Notes: generated from the letters alone by a model not told the origin. A stretch of 64,000 nucleotides of DNA from Nocardioides mangrovi (GCF_020073815.1 NZ_JAIQZJ010000004.1:124001-188000); one strand, 5' to 3'. Shown: positions 16,958 to 27,229, counted from the first letter of the stretch. Numbers and translations are program-made.

Positions 16958-18202
16958 ATGATCGACGTCGGCGCCTTCCTGCACCCCGGGGACGGGGTGT
17001 GGTGGGGACAGGGGAGCGCAGAGCCCGAGCCGCTGGTCAACGCCGTCCTCGACGTCGTCGACCGGGTCGGCCCGATCCGCGCGTTCTCCGGGCTCACCTG
17101 GAACGAGCGCCTCTCCGGTGACCTGCCCGAGCAGCTGACCGTCGTCTCGTACGGCGGCCTCGGCCGGCTCCGGGCCCTGAGCCGGCACGGGCGCCTCGAC
17201 GTCGTGCCCTGCCACTACTCCGCGATCCCGCGGATGTTCGCGACGGGGGCGCTGCCCAACGACGTCGGCTTCGTCCAGGTGTCGCCGCCCGACCGCGACG
17301 GCTACGTGACGCTCGGGACCGGCGTCGAGTACGTCGCCGACGCGATCCCGCACACCCGCACCCTGATCGCCGAGATCAACGCGCAGATGCCGCCCACGGT
17401 CGGCGGGCCGCGACTGCCGCTGTCCGCCTTCGCCGCCGTCGTGGAGACCGACCGGCCGCTCCGCGAGGCGCCCGGGCGTCCGGCGGACCACGTCGACGTC
17501 GCGATCGCCGGCCACGTCGCGTCGATCATCGACGACGGCGCCACCATCCAGATCGGGGTCGGGTCGCTCCCGTCGGCGGTCCTCGAGGCTCTCGCCGGCC
17601 ACCGCGACCTCGGCTTCCACAGCGGGATGCTCAGCGACACCGTGCTCACGCTCGTCGAGAAGGGAGTGATCACCGGCGCCAAGAAGGAGATCGATGCCGG
17701 CGTCGTGGTCACGGGTGCCGCGCTGTGCTCAGCCGGCGGCTACGCGCGGCTCGGCGCCCTTCCCGTCGAGTTCCGCGCCGCGTCGTACACGCACGCGCCG
17801 CCGGTCCTCTCCCAGCTGGGCTCGCTCGTCTCGATCAACTCCGCGATCGAGGTCGACCTGCTCGGCCAGGTGGGCGCCGAGCTCGCGCGCGGTGTCCACA
17901 TCGGCGCGACCGGCGGCCAGGTGGACTTCAGCCGGGCCGCGTCGCTGACCGGCACCCGGTCGATCATCGCGCTGCGCTCGACCGTCGGGTCGGGCGAGAC
18001 GTCCGAGTCGACGATCGTCCCCGCGCTGCGCAGCGGCGTCGTCACGACCGCGCGCGTCGACGTCGACGCCGTCGTCACCGAGCACGGGGTCGCCATGCTG
18101 ACCGGCTGCACGGTCGCCGAGAGGGCGCTGCGACTGATCGAGGTCGCCGCGCCGGAGCACCGCGAGGCGCTGCAGCGCAGCCTCGCCGAGCAGGAGATGT
18201 GA
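16958..18202 (+). CDS. Acetyl-CoA hydrolase/4-hydroxybutyrate CoA-transferase-family protein, catalytic Glu replaced
   Basis: 414 aa, two-domain family-I-like CoA-transferase (N-terminal half about 1-170, C-terminal half about 180-410). Characterised transferases have a catalytic Glu in an H-[ST]-E-M segment of the C-terminal domain. Here the corresponding stretch is FHSGMLSD, with Gly223 in place of Glu. The nearby GVGSLPSAVLEAL is conserved. Without the Glu a covalent glutamyl-CoA mechanism is not possible, so the protein may hydrolyse, bind or act on CoA esters differently. It lies 9 nt after the thiolase and overlaps the next start by 1 nt. Confidence 0.82.
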   Translation: MIDVGAFLHPGDGVWWGQGSAEPEPLVNAVLDVVDRVGPIRAFSGLTWNERLSGDLPEQLTVVSYGGLGRLRALSRHGRLDVVPCHYSAIPRMFATGALPNDVGFVQVSPPDRDGYVTLGTGVEYVADAIPHTRTLIAEINAQMPPTVGGPRLPLSAFAAVVETDRPLREAPGRPADHVDVAIAGHVASIIDDGATIQIGVGSLPSAVLEALAGHRDLGFHSGMLSDTVLTLVEKGVITGAKKEIDAGVVVTGAALCSAGGYARLGALPVEFRAASYTHAPPVLSQLGSLVSINSAIEVDLLGQVGAELARGVHIGATGGQVDFSRAASLTGTRSIIALRSTVGSGETSESTIVPALRSGVVTTARVDVDAVVTEHGVAMLTGCTVAERALRLIEVAAPEHREALQRSLAEQEM

Positions 18203-19155
18203 TGTCCCAGACGCAGGCCTTCCCCAACGCCACCCGTGGCGAGACGCGCACCGTGCAGATCCGCGAGGTCGGCCCCCGCGACGGCTTCCAGAACGAGCCG
18301 GAGACGATCGCGACGCCGGACAAGATCCGGCTGATCGACGCCCTCGGCCGCGCCGGGTTCAAGCGGATCGAGGTCGCCAGCTTCGTCCGGCCCGACGTCA
18401 TCCCGCAGCTCTCCGACGGCATCGAGGTGCTGCGCGGCATCGACCTGCCCGACGACGTCGACCGGATGGTGCTGATCCCCAACAGCCGCGGCCTCGACAA
18501 CGCCCTCGCCGTCCGGGACCTCTTCGAGGAGGCCACGCTCTTCGTCAGCGCGAGCCAGACGCACAACACGAAGAACATCAACCGGTCGGTCGAGGAGACG
18601 ATGGCCGACGTGGCCGTCATGGGCAAGCGCATCGTCGCCGAGGACCTCACGCTCTGCGCCGTCATCGCGACGTCCTTCGGCTGCCCCTACGAGGGACCCG
18701 TGCCCATGGACCGGGTCCTCGACCTGGCCGAGCAGTTCGCCGCCGCGGGCGCCACCGAGATCGGCTTCGGCGACACCACCGGCATGTGCAACCCGGCGTA
18801 CTCCCGCGCCTTCTTCGAGGCCGCCATCGAGCGGCTCCCCGGCATCGAGGTCACCGCCCACTTCCACAACACCCGGGGGCAGGGCCTCGCCAACGCGTAC
18901 GCCGCGCTCGAGGCCGGCTGCCGCAGCTTCGAGTCCAGCTTCGGCGAGCTCGGCGGCTGCCCGGTCCCGAAGGGGTCCACGGGCAACATCGCCACCGAGG
19001 ACCTCGTCTCGATGTTCCACGAGATGGGCGTCGACACCGGCCTGGACCTCGCGGCCGTGATCGAGGCGGCCCGGGAGGCACAGTCCACCCTGGGCCGGAA
19101 GCTGACCAGCCACTCGATCGTCGCCGGGCCGGTCACCTGGTACCCGGCGTCCTGA
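18202..19155 (+). CDS. Hydroxymethylglutaryl-CoA lyase-like enzyme
   Basis: 317 aa TIM-barrel DRE-metallolyase. [12 protein letters not shown] near residue 25 holds the Arg-Asp pair that binds substrate and metal, HFHNTRG carries the metal-binding histidines, and [11 protein letters not shown] holds the catalytic Cys. HMG-CoA lyase splits a tertiary 3-hydroxy-3-methylacyl-CoA into acetyl-CoA and a keto product. In a non-leucine context such enzymes can cleave other tertiary hydroxyacyl-CoAs, so a branched or alicyclic substrate is possible. It overlaps the CoA-transferase stop by 1 nt and is followed after 38 nt by the BadH-like gene. Confidence 0.87.
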   Translation: MSQTQAFPNATRGETRTVQIREVGPRDGFQNEPETIATPDKIRLIDALGRAGFKRIEVASFVRPDVIPQLSDGIEVLRGIDLPDDVDRMVLIPNSRGLDNALAVRDLFEEATLFVSASQTHNTKNINRSVEETMADVAVMGKRIVAEDLTLCAVIATSFGCPYEGPVPMDRVLDLAEQFAAAGATEIGFGDTTGMCNPAYSRAFFEAAIERLPGIEVTAHFHNTRGQGLANAYAALEAGCRSFESSFGELGGCPVPKGSTGNIATEDLVSMFHEMGVDTGLDLAAVIEAAREAQSTLGRKLTSHSIVAGPVTWYPAS

Positions 19156-19193
19156 ACCACTCACCCGATCCCACCAACACAGGAGAGACACCC

Positions 19194-19955
19194 ATGAGCA
19201 ACCGAGTCGCACTGGTCACCGGAGGCGCCCAGGGCATCGGCAAGGGCATCGCCACCACGCTCGGTGCCGAGGGCTTCCGGGTGGTCATCGCCGACCTCAA
19301 CCTCGAGGTCGCCGAGCAGACCGCCAAGGAGATCAGCGCCGCGGGCGGCGAGGCGATCGCGGTCCAGGTCGACGTGACCTCCACCGAGTCGGTCCGTGCG
19401 GCCGTCGCGACCGTCGAGCAGGAGCTCGGCCCGGTCGAGGTGGTCGTCAACAACGCCGGCTTCGACGACTTCATGCCCTTCGTCAAGACCACCGAGGACT
19501 TCTGGGAGCGCATCCTCGACGTCAACTTCAAGGGTCACCTGCGGGTCATCCAGGCGACCGTGCCCGGCATGATCGAGCGCGGCTTCGGGCGGGTCATCAA
19601 CATCGGCTCCGACGCCGGCCGCGTCGGCTCCTCCCTCGAGGCCGTCTACTCCGGCGCCAAGGGCGGCATCATCGCCTTCGGCAAGACCCTGGCCCGCGAG
19701 GTCGCCACCAAGGGCGTCACGGTCAACACCGTCTGCCCCGGCCCGACGGACACCCCGGCGCTGCGCAAGTTCGCCGACGGCCAGGGCGACGACGCCGAGA
19801 AGGTGATCGGCGGCATGGCCCGCGCCGTCCCGATGAAGCGCCTCGGCACCCCCGAGGACATCGGCCCCGCCGTGGCGTTCTTCGCCTCCGACGGCGCCGG
19901 CTTCGTCACCGGCCAGACGCTGTCGGTCAGCGGCGGCCTGACGATGGCCGGATGA
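19194..19955 (+). CDS. BadH-like 2-hydroxycyclohexane-1-carboxyl-CoA dehydrogenase (SDR)
   Basis: 253 aa SDR with GGAQGIG (10-16), NNAG (86-89), Ser139, Tyr152 and Lys156. The blocks [28 protein letters not shown] and [14 protein letters not shown] are as I recall them in BadH of Rhodopseudomonas palustris, which oxidises 2-hydroxycyclohexanecarboxyl-CoA to the 2-keto thioester. ATG 19194 has AGGAGAG upstream. The next gene (MenB/BadI-like) overlaps as ATGA, mirroring badH-badI. The function is inferred from motifs and gene order; no alignment was run. Confidence 0.75.
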   Translation: MSNRVALVTGGAQGIGKGIATTLGAEGFRVVIADLNLEVAEQTAKEISAAGGEAIAVQVDVTSTESVRAAVATVEQELGPVEVVVNNAGFDDFMPFVKTTEDFWERILDVNFKGHLRVIQATVPGMIERGFGRVINIGSDAGRVGSSLEAVYSGAKGGIIAFGKTLAREVATKGVTVNTVCPGPTDTPALRKFADGQGDDAEKVIGGMARAVPMKRLGTPEDIGPAVAFFASDGAGFVTGQTLSVSGGLTMAG

Positions 19956-20779
19956 GCCCCGAGACCTGGACCCCGCAGGGCGAGTGGACGGACATCCGCT
20001 ACGAGACGACCCCGGACGGGATCGCCAGGATCACCATCGACCGCCCCGAGGTGCACAACGCCTTCCGGCCGCAGACCCTGGTCGAGGTCGACCAGGCGCT
20101 GCGGCTCGCCCGGGAGGACGAGCGGGTCGGCGTCATCGTCCTCACGGGCGCCGGCGACCGCGCCTTCTGCTCCGGCGGTGACCAGCGGGTGCGTGGCGAG
20201 AGCGGCTACCAGCTCGACGAGAGCGCGACCGGCCGCTTCCACGTGACCGACCTCCACGTCGCGATGCGGCGCTGCCCCAAGCCGATCGTCGCGATGGTGG
20301 CGGGCTGGGCGATCGGCGGCGGCCACGTGCTGCACCTCGTCTGCGACCTGACCATCGCGGCCGACAACGCCCGCTTCGGCCAGGTCGGCCCGCGGGTCGG
20401 CTCCTTCGACGGCGGCTACGGGTCGAGCATCCTCGCCGACCTCGTCGGGCCGAAGAAGGCCAAGGAGATCTGGTTCCTCTGCCGGCAGTACGACGCCGCG
20501 ACCGCGCTCGAGATGGGTCTGGTCAACACGGTCGTCCCCCTGGCCGACCTCGAGGCCGAGACGATGCGCTGGTGCCGCGAGATGCTCGCGCTCTCGCCGT
20601 ACGCGCTGCGGCTCTCGAAGCTCAGCTTCCACGCCCACGAGGACGGCTACGCCGGCATCCAGCAGCTGGCCCACGACGCCAACCTCCTCTTCTACGGCAC
20701 CGCCGAAGCCGCCGAGGGCCGCGAGGCCTTCAAGGCCAAGCGCGCCCCCGACTTCACCCCGTTCCCGCGGCGTCCCTGA
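19952..20779 (+). CDS. MenB/BadI-like crotonase (ring-cleaving or ring-forming)
   Basis: 275 aa crotonase. Hallmarks of the 1,4-dihydroxynaphthoyl-CoA synthase/2-ketocyclohexanecarboxyl-CoA hydrolase branch: [53 protein letters not shown] and [11 protein letters not shown]. The sequence as a whole resembles MenB strongly. However, QVGP has Gly where Mycobacterium MenB carries Asp185, and there are no menaquinone genes nearby. The 4-nt overlap with the BadH-like SDR favours BadI-type hydrolysis of a 2-ketocycloalkanecarboxyl-CoA to a dicarboxyl-CoA. The alternative is true MenB. Confidence 0.7.
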   Translation: MSPETWTPQGEWTDIRYETTPDGIARITIDRPEVHNAFRPQTLVEVDQALRLAREDERVGVIVLTGAGDRAFCSGGDQRVRGESGYQLDESATGRFHVTDLHVAMRRCPKPIVAMVAGWAIGGGHVLHLVCDLTIAADNARFGQVGPRVGSFDGGYGSSILADLVGPKKAKEIWFLCRQYDAATALEMGLVNTVVPLADLEAETMRWCREMLALSPYALRLSKLSFHAHEDGYAGIQQLAHDANLLFYGTAEAAEGREAFKAKRAPDFTPFPRRP

Positions 20780-20802
20780 CCCGCCGACCCCAGGAGAGTC
20801 CT

Positions 20803-21576
20803 GTGTCCGACACCGTCGTCACCTGGCGCACCCACGCACCCGGCATCTGGGTGGTCACCATGGACCGCCCGCCGGCCAACGCTCTCGGCCTGCCGATCCT
20901 CGACGGGCTGCACGCGCTGTGCGACGCCGCCGAGGCGGCCGGCGACGTGAAGGTCGTCGTGATCGAGTCGGCTCTGGACGGCTTCTTCGCCGCCGGGGCC
21001 GACATCAAGCACATGTCGACCATCGACGCGTCGTCCTTCCTCGCCTACGGCGACCGGATGCGCTCGGCGAACGACCGGCTCGAGGCCGCCTCCTTCCTCT
21101 CCATCGCCGCCGTCGACGGGCTCGCCCTGGGCGGCGGGCTCGAGCTCGCGATGGCCTGCACGATGCGGGTGGCGGGCGCCGCCGCGAGGCTCGGCCTCCC
21201 CGAGGTCAAGCTGGGGCTGATCCCCGGCGCCGGCGGCACCCAGCGGCTCCCGCGGCTGGTGGGCCACGGCCGGGCCCTCGACATCATGCTGACCGCGCGC
21301 CAGGTGCCCGCCGACGAGGCGCACGCGATCGGCCTCGTCGACCGGCTGACCGACGGCCGGGCCGTCGACGCGGCGCTCGACCTGGCCGCCGAGCTGGCCG
21401 GGTCGTCGCTGCCGGCCCAGCTCGCCGTCGTCCGCAGCGTCACCGCCGCCTCCGAGCTGCCGCTCGAGCAGGGCATGAAGCTCGAGGCCGAGCAGGAGCA
21501 GGGACTCTTCGAGCACGGCGAGGCCGCGGAGGGCATCGCCGCCTTCGTCGCCAAGCGCCGGCCCGACTTCGCCTGA
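20803..21576 (+). CDS. Enoyl-CoA hydratase
   Basis: 257 aa crotonase, GTG start with CAGGAGAG upstream. Both catalytic glutamates are present: Glu114 in GGGLELA and Glu134 in LPEVKLGLIPGAGGTQRL. The oxyanion-hole glycines are also in place. It should hydrate 2-enoyl-CoA, possibly a cyclohex-1-ene-1-carboxyl-CoA (BadK role) given its BadH-like and BadI-like neighbours. The ring substrate is inference. It is followed after 3 nt by a transporter gene. Confidence 0.87.
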   Translation: MSDTVVTWRTHAPGIWVVTMDRPPANALGLPILDGLHALCDAAEAAGDVKVVVIESALDGFFAAGADIKHMSTIDASSFLAYGDRMRSANDRLEAASFLSIAAVDGLALGGGLELAMACTMRVAGAAARLGLPEVKLGLIPGAGGTQRLPRLVGHGRALDIMLTARQVPADEAHAIGLVDRLTDGRAVDAALDLAAELAGSSLPAQLAVVRSVTAASELPLEQGMKLEAEQEQGLFEHGEAAEGIAAFVAKRRPDFA

Positions 21577-21579
21577 CCC

Positions 21580-22632
21580 GTGCCGCCCCTGGCCCCCGAG
21601 ACCAGCAGGACGACGCTGCTGGCCGCGCTGGTGACCGTCTGGGTGCTGTGGGGCTCGGTCTACCTCGCCATCCGCATCGTGGTCGACGAGGTCGACCCCT
21701 TCCAGGCGATGGCCCAGCGGTTCGCCGCGGCGGCGCTGATCCTCGCCGCGATCGTCGTCGTACGGCGTGGTGCACGAGGCCTCCGCGTGTCCCGCCGGGA
21801 GGTCGGCGCGCTGGTGGCCACGGGCGTGCTGCTGGTCGGGCTCGGCAACGGGTTGCAGGCGCTCGCCCAGGTGCGCGGCCTGCCCTCGGGCGTGGCCGCG
21901 CTCGTCGTCGCGACCGTCCCGGCGTGGGCGGTGCTGCTCCGGGTCGCCACGGGGGAGCGACCGTCGTCGATGACCCTCGCCGGCGTCGCCGTCGGCTTCC
22001 TCGGCCTGGCGGTGCTCGTCCTGCTCGGCCACGGCGTCGGCGAGGCCCTGCCGATCGGTGCCGTCCTGCTCTGCCTGGGCAGCAGCATCAGCTGGACCCT
22101 CGGCTCCTTTCTGGCCGGGACGCTCGCCCTCCCCGACGACCTCTTCGTGGTGGCGACGTACCAGCAGCTGGTCGCCGCCTGCTGCTCCTCGCTGCTGGCG
22201 TTCGGTCACGGCGAGCGGTTCAGCGTCGACTACTCGGTGGGCGGCTGGGCGGCGCTCGCCTACCTCGTGGTGGCCTGCTCGATCGTCTCGTTCGTCGCCT
22301 TCGCGTGGCTGCTCACGCACGTGCCGCTGTCGCTCACCGCCACCCACGCCTACGTCAACCCGGTGGTCGCCGTGCTGCTCGGCTGGGCGATCCTCGCCGA
22401 GCCCCTCGGGGCCCCGGTCCTGGTCGGCGGCGGCATCGTCGTGAGCGCCGTGGTGCTCATCGTGACGGCCGAGCGTCGGCCCTCCGACCCCCTCTCGGAA
22501 GGGGCTCCTGTGACGGCGATCACTCCTGTGGGGGAGGCGAATGCCCCTTCAGAGGGGCGAAACTATCGAATTGTCAGACCACAATCTCTCCCACGAGCCG
22601 GTACGGACGAGCCGTGCCGCTCTCACGAGTAG
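21580..22632 (+). CDS. EamA/DMT-family transporter
   Basis: 350 aa inner-membrane protein with about ten hydrophobic segments forming two EamA repeats (for example TVWVLWGSVYLAIR and YVNPVVAVLLGWAILAEPLG). It probably exports or exchanges a small metabolite; the substrate is unknown. The start is GTG 21580. The last ~45 residues (after VLIVTAERRP) are hydrophilic and coincide with a hairpin and the operator of the next operon. That tail is therefore probably unconserved read-through sequence. Confidence 0.83.
   Translation: MPPLAPETSRTTLLAALVTVWVLWGSVYLAIRIVVDEVDPFQAMAQRFAAAALILAAIVVVRRGARGLRVSRREVGALVATGVLLVGLGNGLQALAQVRGLPSGVAALVVATVPAWAVLLRVATGERPSSMTLAGVAVGFLGLAVLVLLGHGVGEALPIGAVLLCLGSSISWTLGSFLAGTLALPDDLFVVATYQQLVAACCSSLLAFGHGERFSVDYSVGGWAALAYLVVACSIVSFVAFAWLLTHVPLSLTATHAYVNPVVAVLLGWAILAEPLGAPVLVGGGIVVSAVVLIVTAERRPSDPLSEGAPVTAITPVGEANAPSEGRNYRIVRPQSLPRAGTDEPCRSHE
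22543..22558 (+). terminator. Hairpin inside the 3' end of the EamA gene
   Basis: GCCCCT-TCAG-AGGGGC gives a 6-bp stem within the last 90 bases of the transporter frame, followed by GAAACTATCG rather than a T-run. May attenuate read-through into the Liv operon. Confidence 0.35.
22571..22581. promoter_or_regulatory. FadR-type operator, site E (TTGTCAGACCA)
   Basis: One mismatch to TGGTCNGACCA, extended as TTGTCAGACCACAA. It lies 61 nt before the Liv binding-protein start and overlaps the 3' end of the transporter gene. Confidence 0.5.
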
Positions 22633-22641
22633 GGGAGAGCT

Positions 22642-23877
22642 GTGAAGAGCACAGTTTCGACTAAGGCGGCGACGACCATGGCGGTCGTCCTGGTCCTGGG
22701 CACCACCCTCGCCGCCTGCGGGTCGGCGAGCAGCAACGACTCGGGGAGCGATGGCGGTGACGACAGCACGATCAAGATCGCGCTGATCCCGCCGACGAGC
22801 GGGGCGCTGGCCCAGTTCGGCACCGATGCGGTGAAGGGCTGGCAGGTCGCCGCCGACATGGTCAACGCCAAGGGCGGCATCGACGGCCACAAGGTCGAGC
22901 TGATCACCAAGGGCACCGACGCCGACCCGGCCACCACGATCCGCGTGGCCAAGGAGGCGGTGACCCAGGACGGCGCCCAGTTCATCGGCGCCGTGATGAC
23001 CTCGCCCGAGCACGCGGCGCTCAACGCCCAGCTCGCCGGCATGGGGGCGCTCGACTTCAACGCGCTCGGCAAGGACGACGCGCTGGTGGGCGAGCAGTGC
23101 TCGCCGAACGCCTTCCACATCGTCCAGACGAGCAGCATGGACCTCAACGGCCTGGCGTCCTCCATCGACGAGATGCCCGGTGACAAGTGGGCGATCATGG
23201 CCGTCGACTACGCCACCGGGCACAGCGCCGCCGACAAGTTCACCGAGGAGGCGGAGAAGGCCGGCAAGACGATCGTCTCGACGCAGTTCGCGCCGCTCAA
23301 CACGACCGACTTCGGCTCCTACATCACGAAGATCAAGGACAGCGGCGCCGACGCGGTCTTCGCGGTGGAGTACGGCGCCGACGGCGTCGCCTTCGTCAAG
23401 CAGGCCGAGCAGTTCAACCTCTCGTCCCAGGTCAAGACGGTCCTCGGCTTCAACATGGTCTCCGAGCCGCTCTTCCCGACGCTCGGCGACAGCATCGTCG
23501 GCTACTACAACAACGTCGGGTACGACGTGAACGCCGACAACGACCTCAACCAGGAGTTCGTGGACGCCTACACGAAGGCCAACGGCAGCGCGCCGTACTA
23601 CGTCCCGGCCGACAACTTCCTCGCCGCCGAGACGCTCTTCGCCGGCATCGAGAAGGCGGGCAGCACCGACCCCGACGACGTCGCGGCCGCGCTGAACGAC
23701 CTCACCTTCGACTCGATCGACGGGTCGGTGACGCTCCGCGGCGCCGACCACCAGCTGCTCCGGCCGTCGTACCTCGGTCAGGTCGAGGGCAGCGGCAAGG
23801 ACCTCAGCTTCAAGATCCTGAGCTCGGCGGAGGCGTCCACCACGACGCCCGAGCCCAGCGCCGACTGCAAGATGTGA
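22642..23877 (+). CDS. livK: Liv-type ABC transporter substrate-binding lipoprotein
   Basis: 411 aa. Lipoprotein signal peptide with lipobox LAAC (Cys26), a Ser/Gly/Asp linker, then a two-lobed type-I periplasmic-binding fold (IKIALIPPTSGALAQFGTD, NAKGGIDGHKVELI). The GTG start has GGGGAGAG upstream. It is anchored outside the membrane and delivers ligand to LivHM. In the family, ligands include branched-chain amino acids but also aromatic acids and amides; the catabolic setting favours a carboxylic acid. It ends with a conserved-looking Cys (ADCKM), as does the paralogue at 51613. Confidence 0.9.
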   Translation: MKSTVSTKAATTMAVVLVLGTTLAACGSASSNDSGSDGGDDSTIKIALIPPTSGALAQFGTDAVKGWQVAADMVNAKGGIDGHKVELITKGTDADPATTIRVAKEAVTQDGAQFIGAVMTSPEHAALNAQLAGMGALDFNALGKDDALVGEQCSPNAFHIVQTSSMDLNGLASSIDEMPGDKWAIMAVDYATGHSAADKFTEEAEKAGKTIVSTQFAPLNTTDFGSYITKIKDSGADAVFAVEYGADGVAFVKQAEQFNLSSQVKTVLGFNMVSEPLFPTLGDSIVGYYNNVGYDVNADNDLNQEFVDAYTKANGSAPYYVPADNFLAAETLFAGIEKAGSTDPDDVAAALNDLTFDSIDGSVTLRGADHQLLRPSYLGQVEGSGKDLSFKILSSAEASTTTPEPSADCKM

Positions 23878-23887
23878 GGACGGGTTC

Positions 23888-24742
23888 GTGAACGCCGCGC
23901 AGCTGCTCAACGGCATCGCCCTGGGCTCCTTGTTGATGGTCCTGAGCTCGGGCCTGGCGATGATCTACGGCCTGCGCGGCGTCACGAACTTCGCGCACGG
24001 CGCGCTCTACATGTCCGGCGCGTACCTCGCCTACACGCTCTCGGACCGGCTCAGCTTCTGGGCCGCGCTGGTCCTGGTCCCGGTGATCCTCGCGGTCATC
24101 GGGGTGGTGCTGGAGATGGTCTTCTTCCGGCCGCTCCAGCACCGGTCCCACATCGAGCTCGGGCTCATCACCTTCGGCCTGGCGCTCATCGCCGAGCGCC
24201 TGGTCGTGCTGATCTGGGGGGAGAAGACCCTCTCGGTCGACCCGCCCCCCGGGCTGACGGGCACCACATCCGTCCTCGGGGTCGACTACCCGACGTACCG
24301 GCTCGGGATCATCGTCGTGGCGCTGGCGCTGGCGGCGATCCTCGTCATGTGGCTGCGCTACACCCGCACCGGGCTCTACGTCCGGGCGGCCAGCCAGGAC
24401 ATCGAGACCGCCGGGATCATGGGCATCGACGTCAACCGGGTGAGCCTGATCGTCGTCAGCTTCGGCGCCGCCCTGGCCGGCCTGGCCGGGACGCTCGCGG
24501 CGCCCTACGTCTCGCTCGACCCCAACATGGGCAACAGCTTCCTCATCATCGTCCTCATCGTCGTGGTGATCGGCGGCATCGGCAGCATCGGTGGCGCGAT
24601 GGTCGCCGGCATGGGCCTCGGGATCATCCAGACGGTCAGCACCGTCTGGTCGCCGTCGGTCGCCGTGGTCGTCCCGTACGTCGCCCTCGTGGTCGTCCTT
24701 CTCTGGCGACCGCAGGGCCTGGCCGGAAAGAGAGTCTCGTGA
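23888..24742 (+). CDS. livH: Liv-type ABC transporter permease LivH
   Basis: 284 aa integral membrane protein with multiple transmembrane helices. It carries LivH hallmarks: GLAMIYGLRGVTNFAHGA near the N-terminus and VVVIGGIGSIGGAMVAG near the C-terminus. With LivM it forms the membrane channel. It lies 10 nt after the binding protein; the stop overlaps livM as GTGA. Confidence 0.93.
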   Translation: MNAAQLLNGIALGSLLMVLSSGLAMIYGLRGVTNFAHGALYMSGAYLAYTLSDRLSFWAALVLVPVILAVIGVVLEMVFFRPLQHRSHIELGLITFGLALIAERLVVLIWGEKTLSVDPPPGLTGTTSVLGVDYPTYRLGIIVVALALAAILVMWLRYTRTGLYVRAASQDIETAGIMGIDVNRVSLIVVSFGAALAGLAGTLAAPYVSLDPNMGNSFLIIVLIVVVIGGIGSIGGAMVAGMGLGIIQTVSTVWSPSVAVVVPYVALVVVLLWRPQGLAGKRVS

Positions 24743-25779
24743 GCGTGACCACCCTCCCTGACGCACCGCCGGCGGACGTCGTCGCACCGAGGTCCCGGCG
24801 CCGGCCGGGGCGCACCCTCCTCGGCGCCGGGCTCATCGTGGCGGTGCTGCTCGCCGGCCTCTCGGTGCCCTACATCATCAAGGACCCCTACACGATGGGG
24901 CTCGTCCTCGAGATGGCGCTCCTGGGCCTGCCCGCGCTGGGCATCGGCTTCCTGGCCCGCCACCTCGGCCTGATCAGCCTCGGCCACTCGGCCTTCTTCG
25001 GCGCCGCCGCCTACTCGGTCGGCATCGCGGTCAACCGGTGGGACCTCTCGCTCACGGCGGCCGTCGGCTTCGCCGTCGTCGTCGGCACCCTGGTCTCGCT
25101 CGTGATGGGCGTGCTCGTGGTGCGGGCGTCCGGCATGGGCTTCCTCATGCTGACGCTGGCGCTGTCGATGGCGCTGTGGCAGCTGGCCCTGCAGACCTCC
25201 TTCCGGCCGTGGACCGGCGCGCACGACGGCCTGCTGATCAACGCCGGCGCGGACGCGAGCTTCCTCGGCATGGGGCCGAGGGAGATCCAGGACCCCGGCC
25301 TCTTCTGGGCCGGCGTGTGGGTCTCGCTCATGGGTGCGGCCCTCGTGCTCTGGCTGGTCGGTCGCTCCCGCTTCGGCGTGCTGCTTGAGGGCATCCGCGA
25401 GAACGAGGAGCGGATGCGCTTCTCCGGCTACGGCACCTTCCTGCCGCGGCTCGCGGCCTTCACGCTCACCGGCGTCGTGGCCTCGCTGGGTGGCGCGCTC
25501 TTCGCGGTCAACGCCGGCTACATCTCGCCCGACATCCTCGGCTTCACCCGCGCCGGTGACTCGCTCATCGCCGTCCTCATCGGCGGGCCGGCGAGCCTCG
25601 CGGGGCCGCTGATCGGCACCGGACTCTTCGTGTGGGCCCAGGCGCACCTCAACTTCGGCGGCAACCTGCACCTCTTCACCGGGATCGCGCTGATCCTCGT
25701 CCTCGTCTTCCTGCCCGGCGGCCTGACCGGCGCCGTGCAGCGCATCGCCCGAGCCCTCCGGAAGGGAGGATCGCGATGA
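24739..25779 (+). CDS. livM: Liv-type ABC transporter permease LivM
   Basis: 346 aa. A cytoplasmic N-terminal extension of about 35 residues precedes the first membrane helix. Family motifs are present: GHSAFFGAAAYSVGI, RENEERMRFSGYGTF and LIGGPASLAGPLIGT. GTG 24739 overlaps the livH stop; the end overlaps livG as ATGA. Confidence 0.92.
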   Translation: MSVTTLPDAPPADVVAPRSRRRPGRTLLGAGLIVAVLLAGLSVPYIIKDPYTMGLVLEMALLGLPALGIGFLARHLGLISLGHSAFFGAAAYSVGIAVNRWDLSLTAAVGFAVVVGTLVSLVMGVLVVRASGMGFLMLTLALSMALWQLALQTSFRPWTGAHDGLLINAGADASFLGMGPREIQDPGLFWAGVWVSLMGAALVLWLVGRSRFGVLLEGIRENEERMRFSGYGTFLPRLAAFTLTGVVASLGGALFAVNAGYISPDILGFTRAGDSLIAVLIGGPASLAGPLIGTGLFVWAQAHLNFGGNLHLFTGIALILVLVFLPGGLTGAVQRIARALRKGGSR

Positions 25780-26473
25780 GCATCTTCTCCGCGTCGGGCC
25801 TGACGGTCCGCTACGGCGCGCTCGCCGCGCTGACCGACGTCGCCATCGAGCTCGAGCCGGGCGTGGTCCACGGCGTGATCGGCCCGAACGGAGCCGGCAA
25901 GTCGACCTTCATCGACGCCCTGTCCGGCCGCCGACGGCCGTCCTCCGGCGTCGTCCGGCTCGACGGCGACGACATCACCCGCCGCTCGGTGCGGTGGCGT
26001 CGCGCCCACGGCGTCTCCCGGTCCTTCCAGCGGACCAGCGTCTTCGGGTCGATGACCGTCCGGACGCAGCTGGAGATGATCGCCCGCCGCAACGACGAGC
26101 CCGACCTGGACGAGATCGTCTCGACGCTCGGCCTCGACGAGGTCCAGGACCAGGTCTGCTCGGAGATCGCCTACGGCACCCAGCGGTCCGTCGACCTCGC
26201 GATCGCCCTGATCGGGCGGCCGCGGGTGGTGCTCCTCGACGAGCCGTGCGCCGGCCTGGTGGCCGACGAGTCGGTCCGGATGCTCGAGCACGTCCGCACC
26301 CTCTGCACGGAGCGCGACGTCGCGGCCCTCCTGGTCGAGCACGACGTCGAGGGCGTGTTCCGCACCTGCGACGTCATCACCGTCCTCGACCTCGGCTCGG
26401 TGCTCGCCACGGGCGCCCCGGCCGAGGTCCGCGCCAACCCGGACGTCGTCCGGGCCTACCTGGGGAGCGCCGC

Positions 26474-26477
<4 letters not shown>
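25776..26477 (+). CDS. livG: Liv-type ABC transporter ATPase LivG
   Basis: 233 aa ABC ATPase. Walker A GPNGAGKS near residue 40, Q-loop SFQRTSVF, signature IAYGTQRSVDLAIAL, Walker B VVLLDEPCAGL and switch His in VEHDVE. Energises uptake through LivHM. Coupled to livM and livF by 4-nt overlaps. Confidence 0.93.
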
Positions 26478-27166
<689 letters not shown>

Positions 27167-27218
27167 GTCACGTCAGCGGCCCGACTGGAGCGACCTCCAC
27201 CGTCGCCGGGTCACCTCA

Positions 27219-27229
27219 TGGTCTGACCA
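27219..27229. promoter_or_regulatory. FadR-type operator, site F (TGGTCTGACCA)
   Basis: Perfect palindrome, extended to ATGGTCTGACCAT (27218-27230). It is the best copy in the window. It lies 53 nt before the racemase GTG and about 18 nt upstream of a possible -10 TAGTCT (27243-27248), so a bound repressor could cover the -35 region. Confidence 0.7.

Noticed and set aside
19952-20779. Housekeeping menaquinone MenB
   Set aside because: Not excluded, but no other men genes are nearby, the Asp of mycobacterial MenB is Gly here, and the gene is coupled to a BadH-like SDR.
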